The translations under genes were made by a program, and so were the position numbers. The notes under the pieces were generated by a model. That model saw only the letters and a program-made list of their open reading frames with translations. It ran no database searches and was not told where the DNA came from. Source: Acidimicrobiaceae bacterium RAAP-2 (GTDB lineage: Bacteria; Actinomycetota; Acidimicrobiia; Acidimicrobiales; RAAP-2). From it: DNA of 41,381 nucleotides. The stretch lies in assembly GCA_001443545.1 (NCBI GenBank), contig LMAD01000021.1:1-41381 (forward strand). The letters are read 5' to 3'. Of the stretch, positions 14,701 to 22,423 are shown in pieces. Each line of letters starts with the position of its first letter. The first letter of the stretch is position 1.

Positions 14701-15407
14701 CCCGAAGCGCGGCGCAGCCGTGCCTCGAAGCTCGTGGCCTGATGGTGGTCGAGTTCATCGGCCCATCGCTCGAGGTTCGCTGCGTCGTCGGGGTGCAGGA
14801 GGTCGACGGCGTCCACACCGACCAGTTCGTCGGGTGACCAGCCCAGCACCAGGTGGCTCGAGGGGGAGGCCCAGCGGATCCGCGTGTCCAGGTCGGTCTG
14901 GAAGACGGCGTCGGACGCGTTCTCCGCGAGGAGCCGAAAGCGTTCGACGATGCGCGCCCGCTCGGTGACGTCCTGCCACGAGATCGAGAGTAGGCGGCCC
15001 ACGCGTCCGGCCCGGACGTTGATAACGAGCACCTCGCCGCGGCGGCGATCGACGTGACGAAACTCGCTCAGGTCGAGTGGCTCGCCGGTCTCGGCGACGT
15101 GGGCCAATCGCCGCCAGATCGGGTCGTCCGTCGCCTGGGGGTTGACGTCGCCGAACCGTCGTCCCCGTAGGTCGTCGGCGGCGAGTCCGAGGAAGAGGGC
15201 CGCCGCGGCGTTGACGGACGTGAATTCGAGATCGGCGACGCCGCCATCGTCGTCGTAGACGATCGTCGCGACGACGCGCGGATCGAACTCGGTGTCGAGT
15301 TGCGCGCGACGGATCGCGGGTGAATCGTGAGTGGGCGCCACCCGCTCAGCCATGACCGTGCCGGCGCCAGCCGCCACCTTCCGGACGCGGATGCGGTGCC
15401 ATAGCAC
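11730..15407 (-). CDS. Multi-PAS/GAF sensor with C-terminal EAL c-di-GMP phosphodiesterase domain
   Basis: The 1225-residue protein has about five PAS domains (around 35-160, 165-280, 285-400, 405-525 and 700-820), two GAF domains (around 530-690 and 830-985) and an EAL domain (about 990-1225). The EAL domain shows FEALTRF, SLNFSP, AIEITEH, VDDAGAGYAGL, VKLDIS, GEGVET and QGYYFG, so the metal- and substrate-binding acids and the general-base Lys are present. It should hydrolyse c-di-GMP. There is no GGDEF domain. No membrane helix is obvious, so it is probably a cytosolic sensor. GTG 15405-15407 gives the longest form, with a weak -10-like TAGTAG 6 nt upstream. ATG 15353 (MAERVAPTH) is an alternative start. 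Confidence 0.88.
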   Translation of the reverse strand: MLWHRIRVRKVAAGAGTVMAERVAPTHDSPAIRRAQLDTEFDPRVVATIVYDDDGGVADLEFTSVNAAAALFLGLAADDLRGRRFGDVNPQATDDPIWRRLAHVAETGEPLDLSEFRHVDRRRGEVLVINVRAGRVGRLLSISWQDVTERARIVERFRLLAENASDAVFQTDLDTRIRWASPSSHLVLGWSPDELVGVDAVDLLHPDDAANLERWADELDHHQATSFEARLRRASGDYSSFAITIRVVLTDVGVSELIGSLRNIDREVAQRESMRLLGTRYQLIAENALDVVVVGTPDGRMLWIFDTVYQLLGWRPDELIGRHFDEFIHPDDLPEARSQRAAMGRGERITTEVRVRQPDGSYHWLAITGRDLVDDAGATTTRIVSWRDAEIEVAQRQAMADSESQYRLLAENASDVIWRTDVNGVIGWVSPSVHEMLGWRPEELVGRSVHEFHAGDDVAGPADALARARRGERIEPYECRYRTATGGSRWMRTHLRALVDETGRATAIVFSLHDVQALVQGRRAFNALATGNAILVRAVNDQDLLNQLCQNLVDEGGYLLAWYGRPTHDEDQSIVAVASSKDHRDYTTTIHVSWGDNPNGNGPTGRAVRTGVAVVVNDLHLTPAFAPWRELAARHDFRSLMALPVRVDGVLDGVFTVYAADADAFDPATTSTLKDLALQVGIGLHRLREEERLAHALHESNLLNTAIDQAVESIIIADESARILFANPAASLTSGYSTDELIGANPNVFSSGLHDRAFYATLWSTLDRGEPWHGIITNRRKNGDLYEEDTTISPVFGDDSEVRGYVAVKRDLSVQRRLEANVERGERDAQDVVSLMREVRPLETFEETAASFCDALLRIDFIDATLITLRQVDGTLISAAAAGVTLEALQPGSAFTVLDRDMFFARSTAGAWWIDLLNPGGFGEEPLVELARQSGFTSVVVAPIRWNGEVIGALVAGSLGRVDADVVQARLAVYEELGAFAGGLVGAQADATGRREATRSTVRGVIDRERFHAVFQPIVDLATSTTVGFEALTRFDDGQAPDLHFATATAVGMGAELEMACAARAVADAVVLPSETWISLNFSPAVVITPDLANIISTIPRGVAIEITEHARVEDYEEVRRMIASVDRCRLFVDDAGAGYAGLHHILELRPDVVKLDISLVRDIDHDPARQALVSGMRHFADLTGTLLLGEGVETAAEADVLRSLGVDLGQGYYFGRPAIASHFA

Positions 15408-15501
15408 CCATGGCTACTACAGCTTTCATGGACCGGAGCCAATTTTTCCTGTGATATTCATGAGAGGTACCGCGCGGTGGGTCCCTCGTCGTCGCGGACT
15501 A

Positions 15502-17127
15502 CTAGATGCGTTCGGGGACCATCTCGATGGCGCCGCAGGGGCATTCGCGCACGCAGATGCCGCAGCCCTTGCAGAAGTCGTAGTTGAACTCGTAACGGTG
15601 GCCCGCGCCGAGTTTCACGACCGCGTTGTCGGGACAAACCCCGAAGCAGTTGTCACACTCGAAGCAGTTGCCACAGGAGAGGCAGCGTCGGGCTTCGAAG
15701 AGGGCGTTCTCCTCGGTCAACCCCCCGATCACCTCTTCGAAGTTGGTCTGGCGGCGGATGCGCTCGAGTTCGGGGCGCTCAGTTCTGGGCGCGTCGGCGT
15801 AGTACCACGTGTTCAGTCGGTCGGCCGTCGCCAGCTCGTGGCGGTCGCCGCTGGCGAACTCCTCGCCGCGCACGTACGCGTCGATGCCGCGCGCCGCCCG
15901 CTTGCCGTGTCCGACGGCGACCGTAGCGGTCCGGTCCGACGGTGCGGCGTCGCCGCCGGCGAAGACGCCGCCCTCGTTGGTCATCATCGTGGGAGTCACC
16001 TGTACGACGCCGTCGTTGACCTCGACGTTCGCGTTGCCCTCTAGGAGGGAGAGGTCGGTGTCCTGCCCGAGGGCGAGGACGAGCGAGTCTGCGTCGAGCT
16101 CCTCGTACTCGCCCGTCGCCTCGGGGAACCCGTCGGCGTTGAGGCGCATCTTCTCGAGGACGAGACGTTCGGACTCGAAGCGATCGACCGTGGACAGCCA
16201 GCGGACGGTGACACCCTCGCCGAGGGCCTGCTCGACCTCTTCGGCGTGCGCGGGCATCTTGTCGCGATTGCGTCGGTAGACGATGACCGCGTCGGTCGCG
16301 CCGAGGCGCCGAGCCGTTCGCGCGGCGTCGAGTGCGGTGTCGCCGCCGCCGTAGACGACGACGCGCCGCCCGAGCATCGGCGGGTCCTCGTCGGCGACCT
16401 GGTGGAGGAAGGAGACGGCGTCGATCACCTTCGAGGAGTCGCCCGCCGGGATGTTCACCCGCTTACCGAGTTGGGCCCCGACCGCGAGGAACACGGCGTC
16501 GAACTCGCCCTCGCGACGCTCGACGTCGATGTCGTGCACGGTGTGGTTCAGTACCACCTCGACGCCCATGTCGATGATGCGCGCGATCTCCGCGTCGAGG
16601 ATCGCGCGAGGCAGTCGGTAGGCCGGGATGCCGTAGCGCAGCATGCCGCCCAGCTTCGCCGACGCGTCGACGAGGCGGACCTGGTGGCCCATCAGCCGCA
16701 GGTGGTACGTGGCGCTGAGCCCCGCCGGTCCGGCGCCGACGACGAGGATTCGCTTGCCGGTGTCGGCTCCCGGTTCGGGGAACGACCACCCGTGCTCGAT
16801 CGCCGTGTCGCCGAGGAACCGTTCGACCGCGTTGATGCCGACCGCCTCGTCGACCTCGGCTCGGTTGCAGGCGCTTTCGCAGGGGTGGAAGCAGACCCGA
16901 CCCATGATGGCGGGCAGCGGGTTGTTCTCAACGAGCTTGCGCCACGCCGCTTCGTAGCCGCCGGACTCGGCCTCGTAGAGCCAGCCCTGGATGTTCTCGC
17001 CGGCGGGGCACGCGTTGTTGCACGGGGGGAGTCGGTCGACGTAGACCGGCCGTTCGACGCGCCACGATCCGGTGTGGTTGGCGCGGCTCGTACCGACGTC
17101 GAGGGTGATCGCGAATGGCCGTTCCAT
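15502..17127 (-). CDS. Glutamate-synthase-like NAD(P)-FAD oxidoreductase fused to a 2[4Fe-4S] ferredoxin domain
   Basis: The 541-residue protein has an N-terminal iron-sulfur region (PPCNNACP, CFHPCESACNR), an FAD site VVGAGPAGLSATYHL, an NAD(P) site VVVYGGGDTALDAAR, a second FAD loop VFAGGDAA, and a C-terminal two-cluster ferredoxin (CLSCGNCFECDNC, CKGCGICVRECPCGA). This is a GltD-type flavoprotein joined to a PorD-like delta subunit. It is the last gene of the porG-porA-porB operon; its ATG overlaps the porB stop by one base. It should pass electrons between the 2-oxoacid oxidoreductase and NAD(P)H or ferredoxin. Direction in vivo is unknown. Confidence 0.85.
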   Translation of the reverse strand: MERPFAITLDVGTSRANHTGSWRVERPVYVDRLPPCNNACPAGENIQGWLYEAESGGYEAAWRKLVENNPLPAIMGRVCFHPCESACNRAEVDEAVGINAVERFLGDTAIEHGWSFPEPGADTGKRILVVGAGPAGLSATYHLRLMGHQVRLVDASAKLGGMLRYGIPAYRLPRAILDAEIARIIDMGVEVVLNHTVHDIDVERREGEFDAVFLAVGAQLGKRVNIPAGDSSKVIDAVSFLHQVADEDPPMLGRRVVVYGGGDTALDAARTARRLGATDAVIVYRRNRDKMPAHAEEVEQALGEGVTVRWLSTVDRFESERLVLEKMRLNADGFPEATGEYEELDADSLVLALGQDTDLSLLEGNANVEVNDGVVQVTPTMMTNEGGVFAGGDAAPSDRTATVAVGHGKRAARGIDAYVRGEEFASGDRHELATADRLNTWYYADAPRTERPELERIRRQTNFEEVIGGLTEENALFEARRCLSCGNCFECDNCFGVCPDNAVVKLGAGHRYEFNYDFCKGCGICVRECPCGAIEMVPERI

Positions 17128-18149
17128 CAGTCATCCTCTCGGGAGTCGAGTTCGTCTCGTTCGGGCAGCAACCCGTACCGGGCGATGTTGGCGTCGGCGA
17201 TACCCTGCAGGCGCGCGACGATGTCGGGTCGGCCCTTGGGGCCGAAGAGGTGCGCGTAGCGGCGTTGGAGTTTGAGGTACTCCTCGACTGGCGCGGGCCG
17301 ACGGATCGGCGAGACGTTCGTGACGACGCCGTACTCGGCCTCGAAGACCGGGAAGAGCCCGGTCTCCTTGGCGAGACGGGCCAGGTGGATGGTCTCGTTG
17401 GACGCCGACCCCCACCCCAGGGGACACGGCACGAAGACGTGCAAGTACCGAGCACCGCGGAAGCTCATCGCCCGCTCGACCTTCTGCTCCAAGTCGTGGA
17501 GGTCCGCGACCGTGGCGGTGGCGACGTAGGGGATGTCGTGGGCCATCGCGATGCGCGGAAGGTCCTTGCCCTGACCGAAGACGTTGCCGGGCTCGGCCCC
17601 GACGACGTCCGTGGTCGCCGTGCGGGCCGCCGGCGGCGTGGCGGCGGAGCGCTGGACGCCGGTGTTCATGTAGCCCTCGTTGTCGTAACAGATGAACAGG
17701 ACGTCGTCGTTGCGTTCGAACATGCCCGACAGAGTCCCGAATCCGATGTCGACCGTGCCGCCGTCACCGGCTTGACCGACGACGCGAACGTCACTGCGGC
17801 CCTTGACGCGCATGGCGGCGGCGACGCCCGTCGCGACGGCCGGGGCGTTGCCGAAGAGCGAATGGAGCCAGGGTATTCGCCAGGACGTCTCGGGGTAGGG
17901 GGTCGAGAAGACCTCCAGACATCCCGTCGCGTTGACGGCGAGAAGCTGGCCATTGGTCGCGCGCATGGCGGCGTCGAGGGCGTATCGGGCGCCGAGCGCC
18001 TCGCCGCAACCTTGGCAGGCCCGGTGGCCCGAGTCGATCGAATTGGTGCGGTGGGGACTGGACTGGACGGTTCGGTCATCGGCGCTCAGCAGCCGGTTGC
18101 CGACTGCGAAACTTCCGACTTGATAGAAGTGGACCCGCTGTTCGCTCAC
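17127..18149 (-). CDS. porB: 2-oxoacid (pyruvate):ferredoxin oxidoreductase beta subunit
   Basis: The 340-residue protein carries the thiamine diphosphate motif: GQAGDGGTVDIGF then ICYDNEGYMNTG (GDG...NE), and four conserved cysteines of the proximal cluster in CQGCGEAL, ATGCLEVF and FVPCPLGW. This matches porB/korB beta subunits. The GTG start overlaps the alpha-subunit stop as GTGA (18146-18149). It acts with the alpha and gamma subunits to oxidise a 2-oxoacid to acyl-CoA and CO2, reducing ferredoxin. Pyruvate is the usual substrate for this organisation, but other 2-oxoacids are possible. Confidence 0.9.
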   Translation of the reverse strand: MSEQRVHFYQVGSFAVGNRLLSADDRTVQSSPHRTNSIDSGHRACQGCGEALGARYALDAAMRATNGQLLAVNATGCLEVFSTPYPETSWRIPWLHSLFGNAPAVATGVAAAMRVKGRSDVRVVGQAGDGGTVDIGFGTLSGMFERNDDVLFICYDNEGYMNTGVQRSAATPPAARTATTDVVGAEPGNVFGQGKDLPRIAMAHDIPYVATATVADLHDLEQKVERAMSFRGARYLHVFVPCPLGWGSASNETIHLARLAKETGLFPVFEAEYGVVTNVSPIRRPAPVEEYLKLQRRYAHLFGPKGRPDIVARLQGIADANIARYGLLPERDELDSREDD

Positions 18150-19399
18150 GACCGGTCCTCCCGGGTCTGACTGATGTCTCGCAAGACGTTCTCCGCGAAG
18201 GGCCCCGAGCGGCGGGTTCGGGCCATGCGGGCACGTTCGCGCGCGATGACGCCCTCGTCGAGGTCGAGGAACGTGAGGTCGGCCAATTCACCGCGGATCG
18301 CCTGTTCGATCATCGTTTCGATCGAGTGTTGAGCGATCGGGCGACCACCGAGTCCGGCGACGACGGTGTTGAGGACGGCCGACGAGCCGAGCGTGGCCAT
18401 CGAGACGTCGGTGGCGAGCACGCCACCCATACCGAGGCTGAAGGCCTTCTCGACGACGATGACGCGGTGGGCGCGCGCGAGGGCGTCGCGCACGGCGGCG
18501 ATGGGGAACGGTCGGAACGACGCGATGCCCAGGACGCCGACGCGTTGGCCGCCGTCGCGCAGGCGGTCCACGGCGTCCTTGATCGTGCCGAGCACCGAGC
18601 CCAGCGCGACGACGACGGTGTCGGCGTCCTCGGTCCGGTACGGGTGGATGAGTCCCCCGCTCGCCCGGCCAGTGAGTGCCGCGAACTCCTCGGCGATGAC
18701 CGGGATGTAGTCGAGGGCGTCCAACTGGCGAAGGTGGGCGAGGTAGCGGACTTCTTCGAAGGCCTCGGGACCGACCATCGCACCGATGGAGACGGGGTCG
18801 TCGGGATCGAGCACCTGGCGCGGCTCGTACGTGGGCAAGAAGCGATCAACCGTCGCCTGGTCCATCAGGTCCACGCCCTCCACGGCGTGGGTGAGGATGA
18901 AACCGTCCATGCAGACCATGACCGGTACCGAGAGCTCCTCAGCCAGTCGGAAGGCCTGGACGTGGAGGTCGGCGGCCTCCTGGTTCGTCTCGGCGAAGAG
19001 CTGGATCCACCCCGAGTCGCGCACGGCCATGGCGTCACTGTGGTCGTTCCAGATGTTGATCGGCGCCCCGATCGCCCGGTTGGCGAGGGTCATCACGATG
19101 GGTAGGCCGAGACCGGCCGCGTTGTAGACCGCTTCGATCATGAACAACAGACCTTGACTCGCGGTCGCCGTGTACGCCCGCGCCCCGGCCGCCGAGGCGC
19201 CGATCGACACCGACATCGCGGCGAACTCGGACTCGACGTTGATGTACTCGCACGGCGCGAGCGAGCCCTCTTTCACCTTGACGCCGATCGCCTCGATGAT
19301 GTGGGTCTGCGGTGAGATCGGGTACGCGCAGACCACCTCTGGTCGACAGAGGGCGACCGTTTCAGCGATGGCCTTGGACCCTTCAAGTTGTCGAAGCAC
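18146..19399 (-). CDS. porA: 2-oxoacid (pyruvate):ferredoxin oxidoreductase alpha subunit
   Basis: The 417-residue protein has YPISPQTHIIE near the N-terminus, VESEFAAMSVSIGASAAGARAY-type sequence (Glu acting on thiamine diphosphate), SQGLLFM, and a C-terminal transketolase-like domain containing VVVALGSVLGTIKDAVD and RAHRVIVVEKAFSLG. The length fits PorA of four-subunit enzymes. GTG start at 19397-19399; its first 17 bases overlap the end of porG. Confidence 0.9.
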   Translation of the reverse strand: MLRQLEGSKAIAETVALCRPEVVCAYPISPQTHIIEAIGVKVKEGSLAPCEYINVESEFAAMSVSIGASAAGARAYTATASQGLLFMIEAVYNAAGLGLPIVMTLANRAIGAPINIWNDHSDAMAVRDSGWIQLFAETNQEAADLHVQAFRLAEELSVPVMVCMDGFILTHAVEGVDLMDQATVDRFLPTYEPRQVLDPDDPVSIGAMVGPEAFEEVRYLAHLRQLDALDYIPVIAEEFAALTGRASGGLIHPYRTEDADTVVVALGSVLGTIKDAVDRLRDGGQRVGVLGIASFRPFPIAAVRDALARAHRVIVVEKAFSLGMGGVLATDVSMATLGSSAVLNTVVAGLGGRPIAQHSIETMIEQAIRGELADLTFLDLDEGVIARERARMARTRRSGPFAENVLRDISQTREDRS

Positions 19400-19973
19400 G
19401 GGTGGCCGCCTCCATCTCTCGAGTGACGTGGTCGAAGGCCGCGGTCGCCGCGGCGAAGTTGCGCTCGCCGACGGCGCCGTGGAATCGATCGCGGATCGCG
19501 ACGCCGATGGCGTCCAGGGGGACCTGGCGGGTCAACGCGGCGAACGCCCCGAGCAGGGCGGCGTTCGGTAGGGCGCGGCCGACGTGTTCAATGGCCAACT
19601 CGGTCGCGGGACAGGTCATCAGTCGTTCGCTTTGGAACCGGTCGCCGAGGTCGTCGAGACCCAGCTCCTCGAAGGTGCGCGAGGTGTTGATGAGGACGTA
19701 GCCGCCCTCGACCAGACCGCCGAAGAGGTCGACCTGATGGATCAAGGTCACGTCTTGGACGATGACGGCGTCGGGCGCCATGACGGGCTCTCGGGTTCGA
19801 ATCTCGCGGTCGTCGAGGCGACAGTACGAGACGACGGGGGCACCGGTGCGTTCCGAGCCGAAGCTCGGGAAGGCCTGGGCGTGGCGGCCCTCGTTGAAGG
19901 CGGCGACGGAGAGCAGTTCGGCGGCGGTGACCACGCCCTGGCCACCTCGACCGTGGATTCGTACCTGGAACAT
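19383..19973 (-). CDS. porG: 2-oxoacid (pyruvate):ferredoxin oxidoreductase gamma subunit
   Basis: From ATG 19971-19973 the 196-residue protein begins FQVRIHGRGGQGVVTAAELL, the classic gamma-subunit signature, followed by QAFPSFGSERTGAP. The open frame continues upstream, but the sequence before this Met is not gamma-like, so I use the internal Met. A GGTGG ribosome-binding-site-like run precedes it. A TACGGT box at about 20047-20052 may give a short leader. It is the first gene of the operon porG-porA-porB-flavoprotein. Confidence 0.9.
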   Translation of the reverse strand: MFQVRIHGRGGQGVVTAAELLSVAAFNEGRHAQAFPSFGSERTGAPVVSYCRLDDREIRTREPVMAPDAVIVQDVTLIHQVDLFGGLVEGGYVLINTSRTFEELGLDDLGDRFQSERLMTCPATELAIEHVGRALPNAALLGAFAALTRQVPLDAIGVAIRDRFHGAVGERNFAAATAAFDHVTREMEAATRASTT

Positions 19974-20125
19974 GCAACCACCAGCCCATTCGTCCGTCGC
20001 TGCGCCGGCGCGGCACGCGACAACGCCGTCGAAGCACTCCGTTCGACCGTACCCCAGGTTCAGGCCAGAGATAGAGGGCCTTTCGTCACTCTTGGACCCG
20101 TGTTTGGTCAGTCGGCCCCGACGGG

Positions 20126-20530
20126 CTAGCCCCCGTACTTCAAGTTGACGGGGCGGTTGTCGATCCCGGCGTTGAATCCGACACCGTTGAGCGTGTGGTA
20201 ACGGTTCCCGCGCAGATTGTAGAGCTCGATGGTGACCGACGACTTCTGGAAGGTGCCGGCCGCGCAGGTCGGGGTGCAGTCGTCTACGTACTTGACGCCC
20301 CGGGCGTAGGTGGTCGGGTTGCCCCACTGGACCCACGCCAGGTCGGTGAAGCCGTAGTTGGCGTCGCCGCAGGCGACCACGATCGATCGTGGCGCGGACT
20401 GGGCGGGCTGGCCACAGAACGAGGCCGTGACCTGGCGGTTGGGCTGGATCTCGCTCAGCGAGAGCACGAGGCCGCCGAGGGCCAGCACCGAGAGCATGGC
20501 CAATAAGAGCAGGGGGATCTTGTTACGCAC
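20126..20530 (-). CDS. Secreted or membrane-anchored small protein with four cysteines
   Basis: The 134-residue protein starts with an uncleaved-looking hydrophobic helix (KIPLLLLAMLSVLALGGLVLSL) and an extracellular part with Cys in SFCGQPA, VACGDANYG, DDCTPTCAAG. Four Cys suggest two disulfides outside the membrane. No lipobox is evident. No family is recognised. It starts at GTG 20528-20530 with AAGGAG inside the end of the preceding small gene and overlaps that gene by 8 bp, so they form an operon. Confidence 0.7.
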   Translation of the reverse strand: MRNKIPLLLLAMLSVLALGGLVLSLSEIQPNRQVTASFCGQPAQSAPRSIVVACGDANYGFTDLAWVQWGNPTTYARGVKYVDDCTPTCAAGTFQKSSVTIELYNLRGNRYHTLNGVGFNAGIDNRPVNLKYGG

Positions 20531-20651
20531 GACGAATCTCCTTCCGAGACGCGATGACGAAGGTGGCGAAGGCGATGGTCGTGGACACGACGCCGATCCA
20601 GATGGCCGACGCCGCGCGGCCGCGTCGCACCAATCTCGTCACTTTCGTCAC
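20523..20651 (-). CDS. 42-residue single-helix membrane protein
   Basis: From GTG 20649-20651 a short protein reads TKVTRLVRRGRAASAIWIGV and continues into one hydrophobic helix (VSTTIAFATFVIAS) with a basic tail (RKEIRRA). A TAGGCT box 7 nt upstream of the start gives leaderless expression. Its final codons contain the AAGGAG ribosome-binding site for the next gene, whose start it overlaps. The open frame extends upstream, but that part has no coding appearance. Function unknown; it may be a partner of the Cys-rich protein. Confidence 0.6.
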   Translation of the reverse strand: MTKVTRLVRRGRAASAIWIGVVSTTIAFATFVIASRKEIRRA

Positions 20652-20658
20652 GGCATCG

Positions 20659-20664
20659 AGCCTA
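20659..20664 (-). promoter_or_regulatory. -10 box for the 42-residue gene (leaderless)
   Basis: TAGGCT on the minus strand, 7 nt before GTG 20651. No other start lies between. Confidence 0.5.
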
Positions 20665-20759
20665 CCGACCTGCGCCGACCCCCCACGATGGCGTGCGCGG
20701 CGTGACACCGGCGACGCACCCTCGGTCCAGGTCGACGCCCGCCGATTGGTCGTCGGGTC

Positions 20760-20765
20760 TAGGGT
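20760..20765 (+). promoter_or_regulatory. -10 box for the 59-residue zinc-ribbon gene (leaderless)
   Basis: TAGGGT followed by 6 nt and GTG 20772. Confidence 0.5.
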
Positions 20766-20771
20766 GGCCGC

Positions 20772-20951
20772 GTGGGGCCGATCGACAGAGACGAGGGCGG
20801 TGACGGGCTGAGCGAGTCGCAACGTCGTCGGTACGACGACGAGGTCGAGGAGGCCGGTGGCGACCCCGTGTGCTGGATCCACCTCGTCTGTCCGCGTTGT
20901 GGATCCATCGTCGAGAGTCCCCGTCACGACCTGACCTGTCGCGCGCGTTAG
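20772..20951 (+). CDS. 59-residue zinc-ribbon-like protein
   Basis: The frame from GTG 20772 to TAG 20949-20951 gives 59 residues: an acidic N-terminus (GPIDRDEGGDGLSES), then VCWIHLVCPRCGSIVES and a terminal DLTCRAR. The spacing C-x5-CPRC-G with a later C suggests one zinc-binding site. A leaderless -10 box lies at exactly the spacing seen elsewhere. It is divergent from the small membrane gene. No function can be named. Confidence 0.6.
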   Translation: MGPIDRDEGGDGLSESQRRRYDDEVEEAGGDPVCWIHLVCPRCGSIVESPRHDLTCRAR

Positions 20952-21018
20952 GCCAGTGGATCCACGGGTCTCCTACACTGGCTCCGGCGCCGTCGCCGGA
21001 GGACATCCGTGAGGTTTC

Positions 21019-22398
21019 ATGAGTAGGCATCGCGACGACAGTGAGCGCCAGCGGATTCCTCAACCGGTGATCAGACGGCGCATCGCGTCGGGTCGTGGCG
21101 CCATGGAGCAGCCGAACGCCACCCACGACGGCGATACCGCACTGACGCCGAAGTTCTGGGTCGCCTTGGTGCTGACCGGGATTGGGACGGGCCTCTTCGC
21201 CATCTTCTTGATGTGGCTGCTCGCCGTGTTCGAGCGCGCCGCGTTCCACTACAACACCGGGAGCTACCAGAACGCCGTGGCGGCGGTGTCGGGGTTCCGG
21301 CGCGTCCTGTCGCTCAGCATCGCGGGCGTCGTCGGGGCCATTGGGTGGTACCTCATCCGACGGCTGTTGCGACGCGACAAGGCCGAGATCGACGACGCGC
21401 TGTGGCGCGGCGACGGGAAGCTCTCGTTTCGCCGGAGTCTGCTCACCTCGTCGCTCTCCGAGGTCGTCATCGGCATGGGCGCCTCCATCGGCCGCGAAGC
21501 GGCGCCGAAGTTGATGGGGGGAGCGTCGGGGAGCGTGGTCGCCCGGTGGTTCAACCTCAGCCCGGCGCAGCGCCGACTGCTGGTGGCCTGCGGTGGTGGG
21601 GCCGGCCTCGCGGCGGTGTACAACGTGCCGATCGGCGGGGCGCTCTTCACGGCTGAGGTCCTCTACGGCAGCCTCTCATTGCCGGTCGTCCTCCCCGCCC
21701 TCGCCGCCACGCTCATCGCGACCTTCACCGGGTGGATCTACCTGCCGAGCGGCGCCACCTACACCGATGTGCCGCGCTACCACTTCAGCGCGTCGCTGAT
21801 GCTGTGGTCGGTCCTCGCCGGCGTCGTGATGGGACTGCTCGCCGTGCTCTACGTGCGGATCATCGGGTGGGCGGCGCACCACCGCGCCTCGGGCTCGACG
21901 ATCTTCTGGGCGATGCCCCTCGTCTTCGTCGTGGTCGGCGTGCTCGGCATCTGGTACCCGCAGCTCTTTGGCAACGGCAAGGACATGGCCCACGAGGCCT
22001 TCCTCGGCGTCGGGAGCGTTTGGCTGCTCTTGGCCCTCTTCGCCCTCAAGCCGATCGTGACCGCGATGACCCTCGGTAGCGGTGCCGGTGGTGGTGTCTT
22101 CACCCCGTTCCTCAGCACCGGGGCCGTTCTGGGGGGGTTCCTCGGCGTGGTGTGGTCGTACCTGTGGCCCGGGACCCCCATCGGGGCCTACGCCTTGGTC
22201 GGCGCCGCGGCGATGATCGGTGCGTCGATGCAGGCGCCGCTGGCCGGACTCGTGTTGGTGATCGAACTCACGCACGGAGGATTCGACATCGCGATCCCGA
22301 TGATCACCGCCACCGTGATCGCGACGTTGCTCGTGCGCCAGATCGACGGGTACTCCATGTACTCGGCGAGACTGCCGCACCAGGAGGCGGCGGACTAG
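21019..22398 (+). CDS. ClC-family chloride channel or H+/Cl- antiporter
   Basis: The 459-residue protein has many hydrophobic helices and ClC motifs: GASIGREAAPKLMGG, which corresponds to GREGP with the gating Glu present, NVPIGGALFTAEVL, GSGAGGGVFTPFLSTGA (the GxFxP chloride-binding loop), and GASMQAPLAGLVLVIE. Presence of the gating Glu suggests proton-coupled exchange. The first ClC motif (GSGIP) is not recognisable. No CBS domain follows. ATG 21019 is preceded by GAGG; an internal ATG at 21103 is an alternative. A TACACT box at 20974-20979 is the likely -10. Confidence 0.88.
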   Translation: MSRHRDDSERQRIPQPVIRRRIASGRGAMEQPNATHDGDTALTPKFWVALVLTGIGTGLFAIFLMWLLAVFERAAFHYNTGSYQNAVAAVSGFRRVLSLSIAGVVGAIGWYLIRRLLRRDKAEIDDALWRGDGKLSFRRSLLTSSLSEVVIGMGASIGREAAPKLMGGASGSVVARWFNLSPAQRRLLVACGGGAGLAAVYNVPIGGALFTAEVLYGSLSLPVVLPALAATLIATFTGWIYLPSGATYTDVPRYHFSASLMLWSVLAGVVMGLLAVLYVRIIGWAAHHRASGSTIFWAMPLVFVVVGVLGIWYPQLFGNGKDMAHEAFLGVGSVWLLLALFALKPIVTAMTLGSGAGGGVFTPFLSTGAVLGGFLGVVWSYLWPGTPIGAYALVGAAAMIGASMQAPLAGLVLVIELTHGGFDIAIPMITATVIATLLVRQIDGYSMYSARLPHQEAAD

Positions 22399-22423
22399 CC
22401 CGATGCGGTGACAGGATGGTGTG

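Noticed and set aside
19974..20336. N-terminal extension of the gamma subunit in the same open frame
   Set aside because: The extension lacks family similarity, while the internal Met begins exactly where gamma subunits begin (FQVRIHGRGGQG).
20523..20927. A 134-codon minus-strand protein spanning the small membrane gene
   Set aside because: Its upstream two thirds lie opposite the zinc-ribbon gene, while a leaderless promoter precedes the internal GTG 20651; only the last 42 codons look coding.
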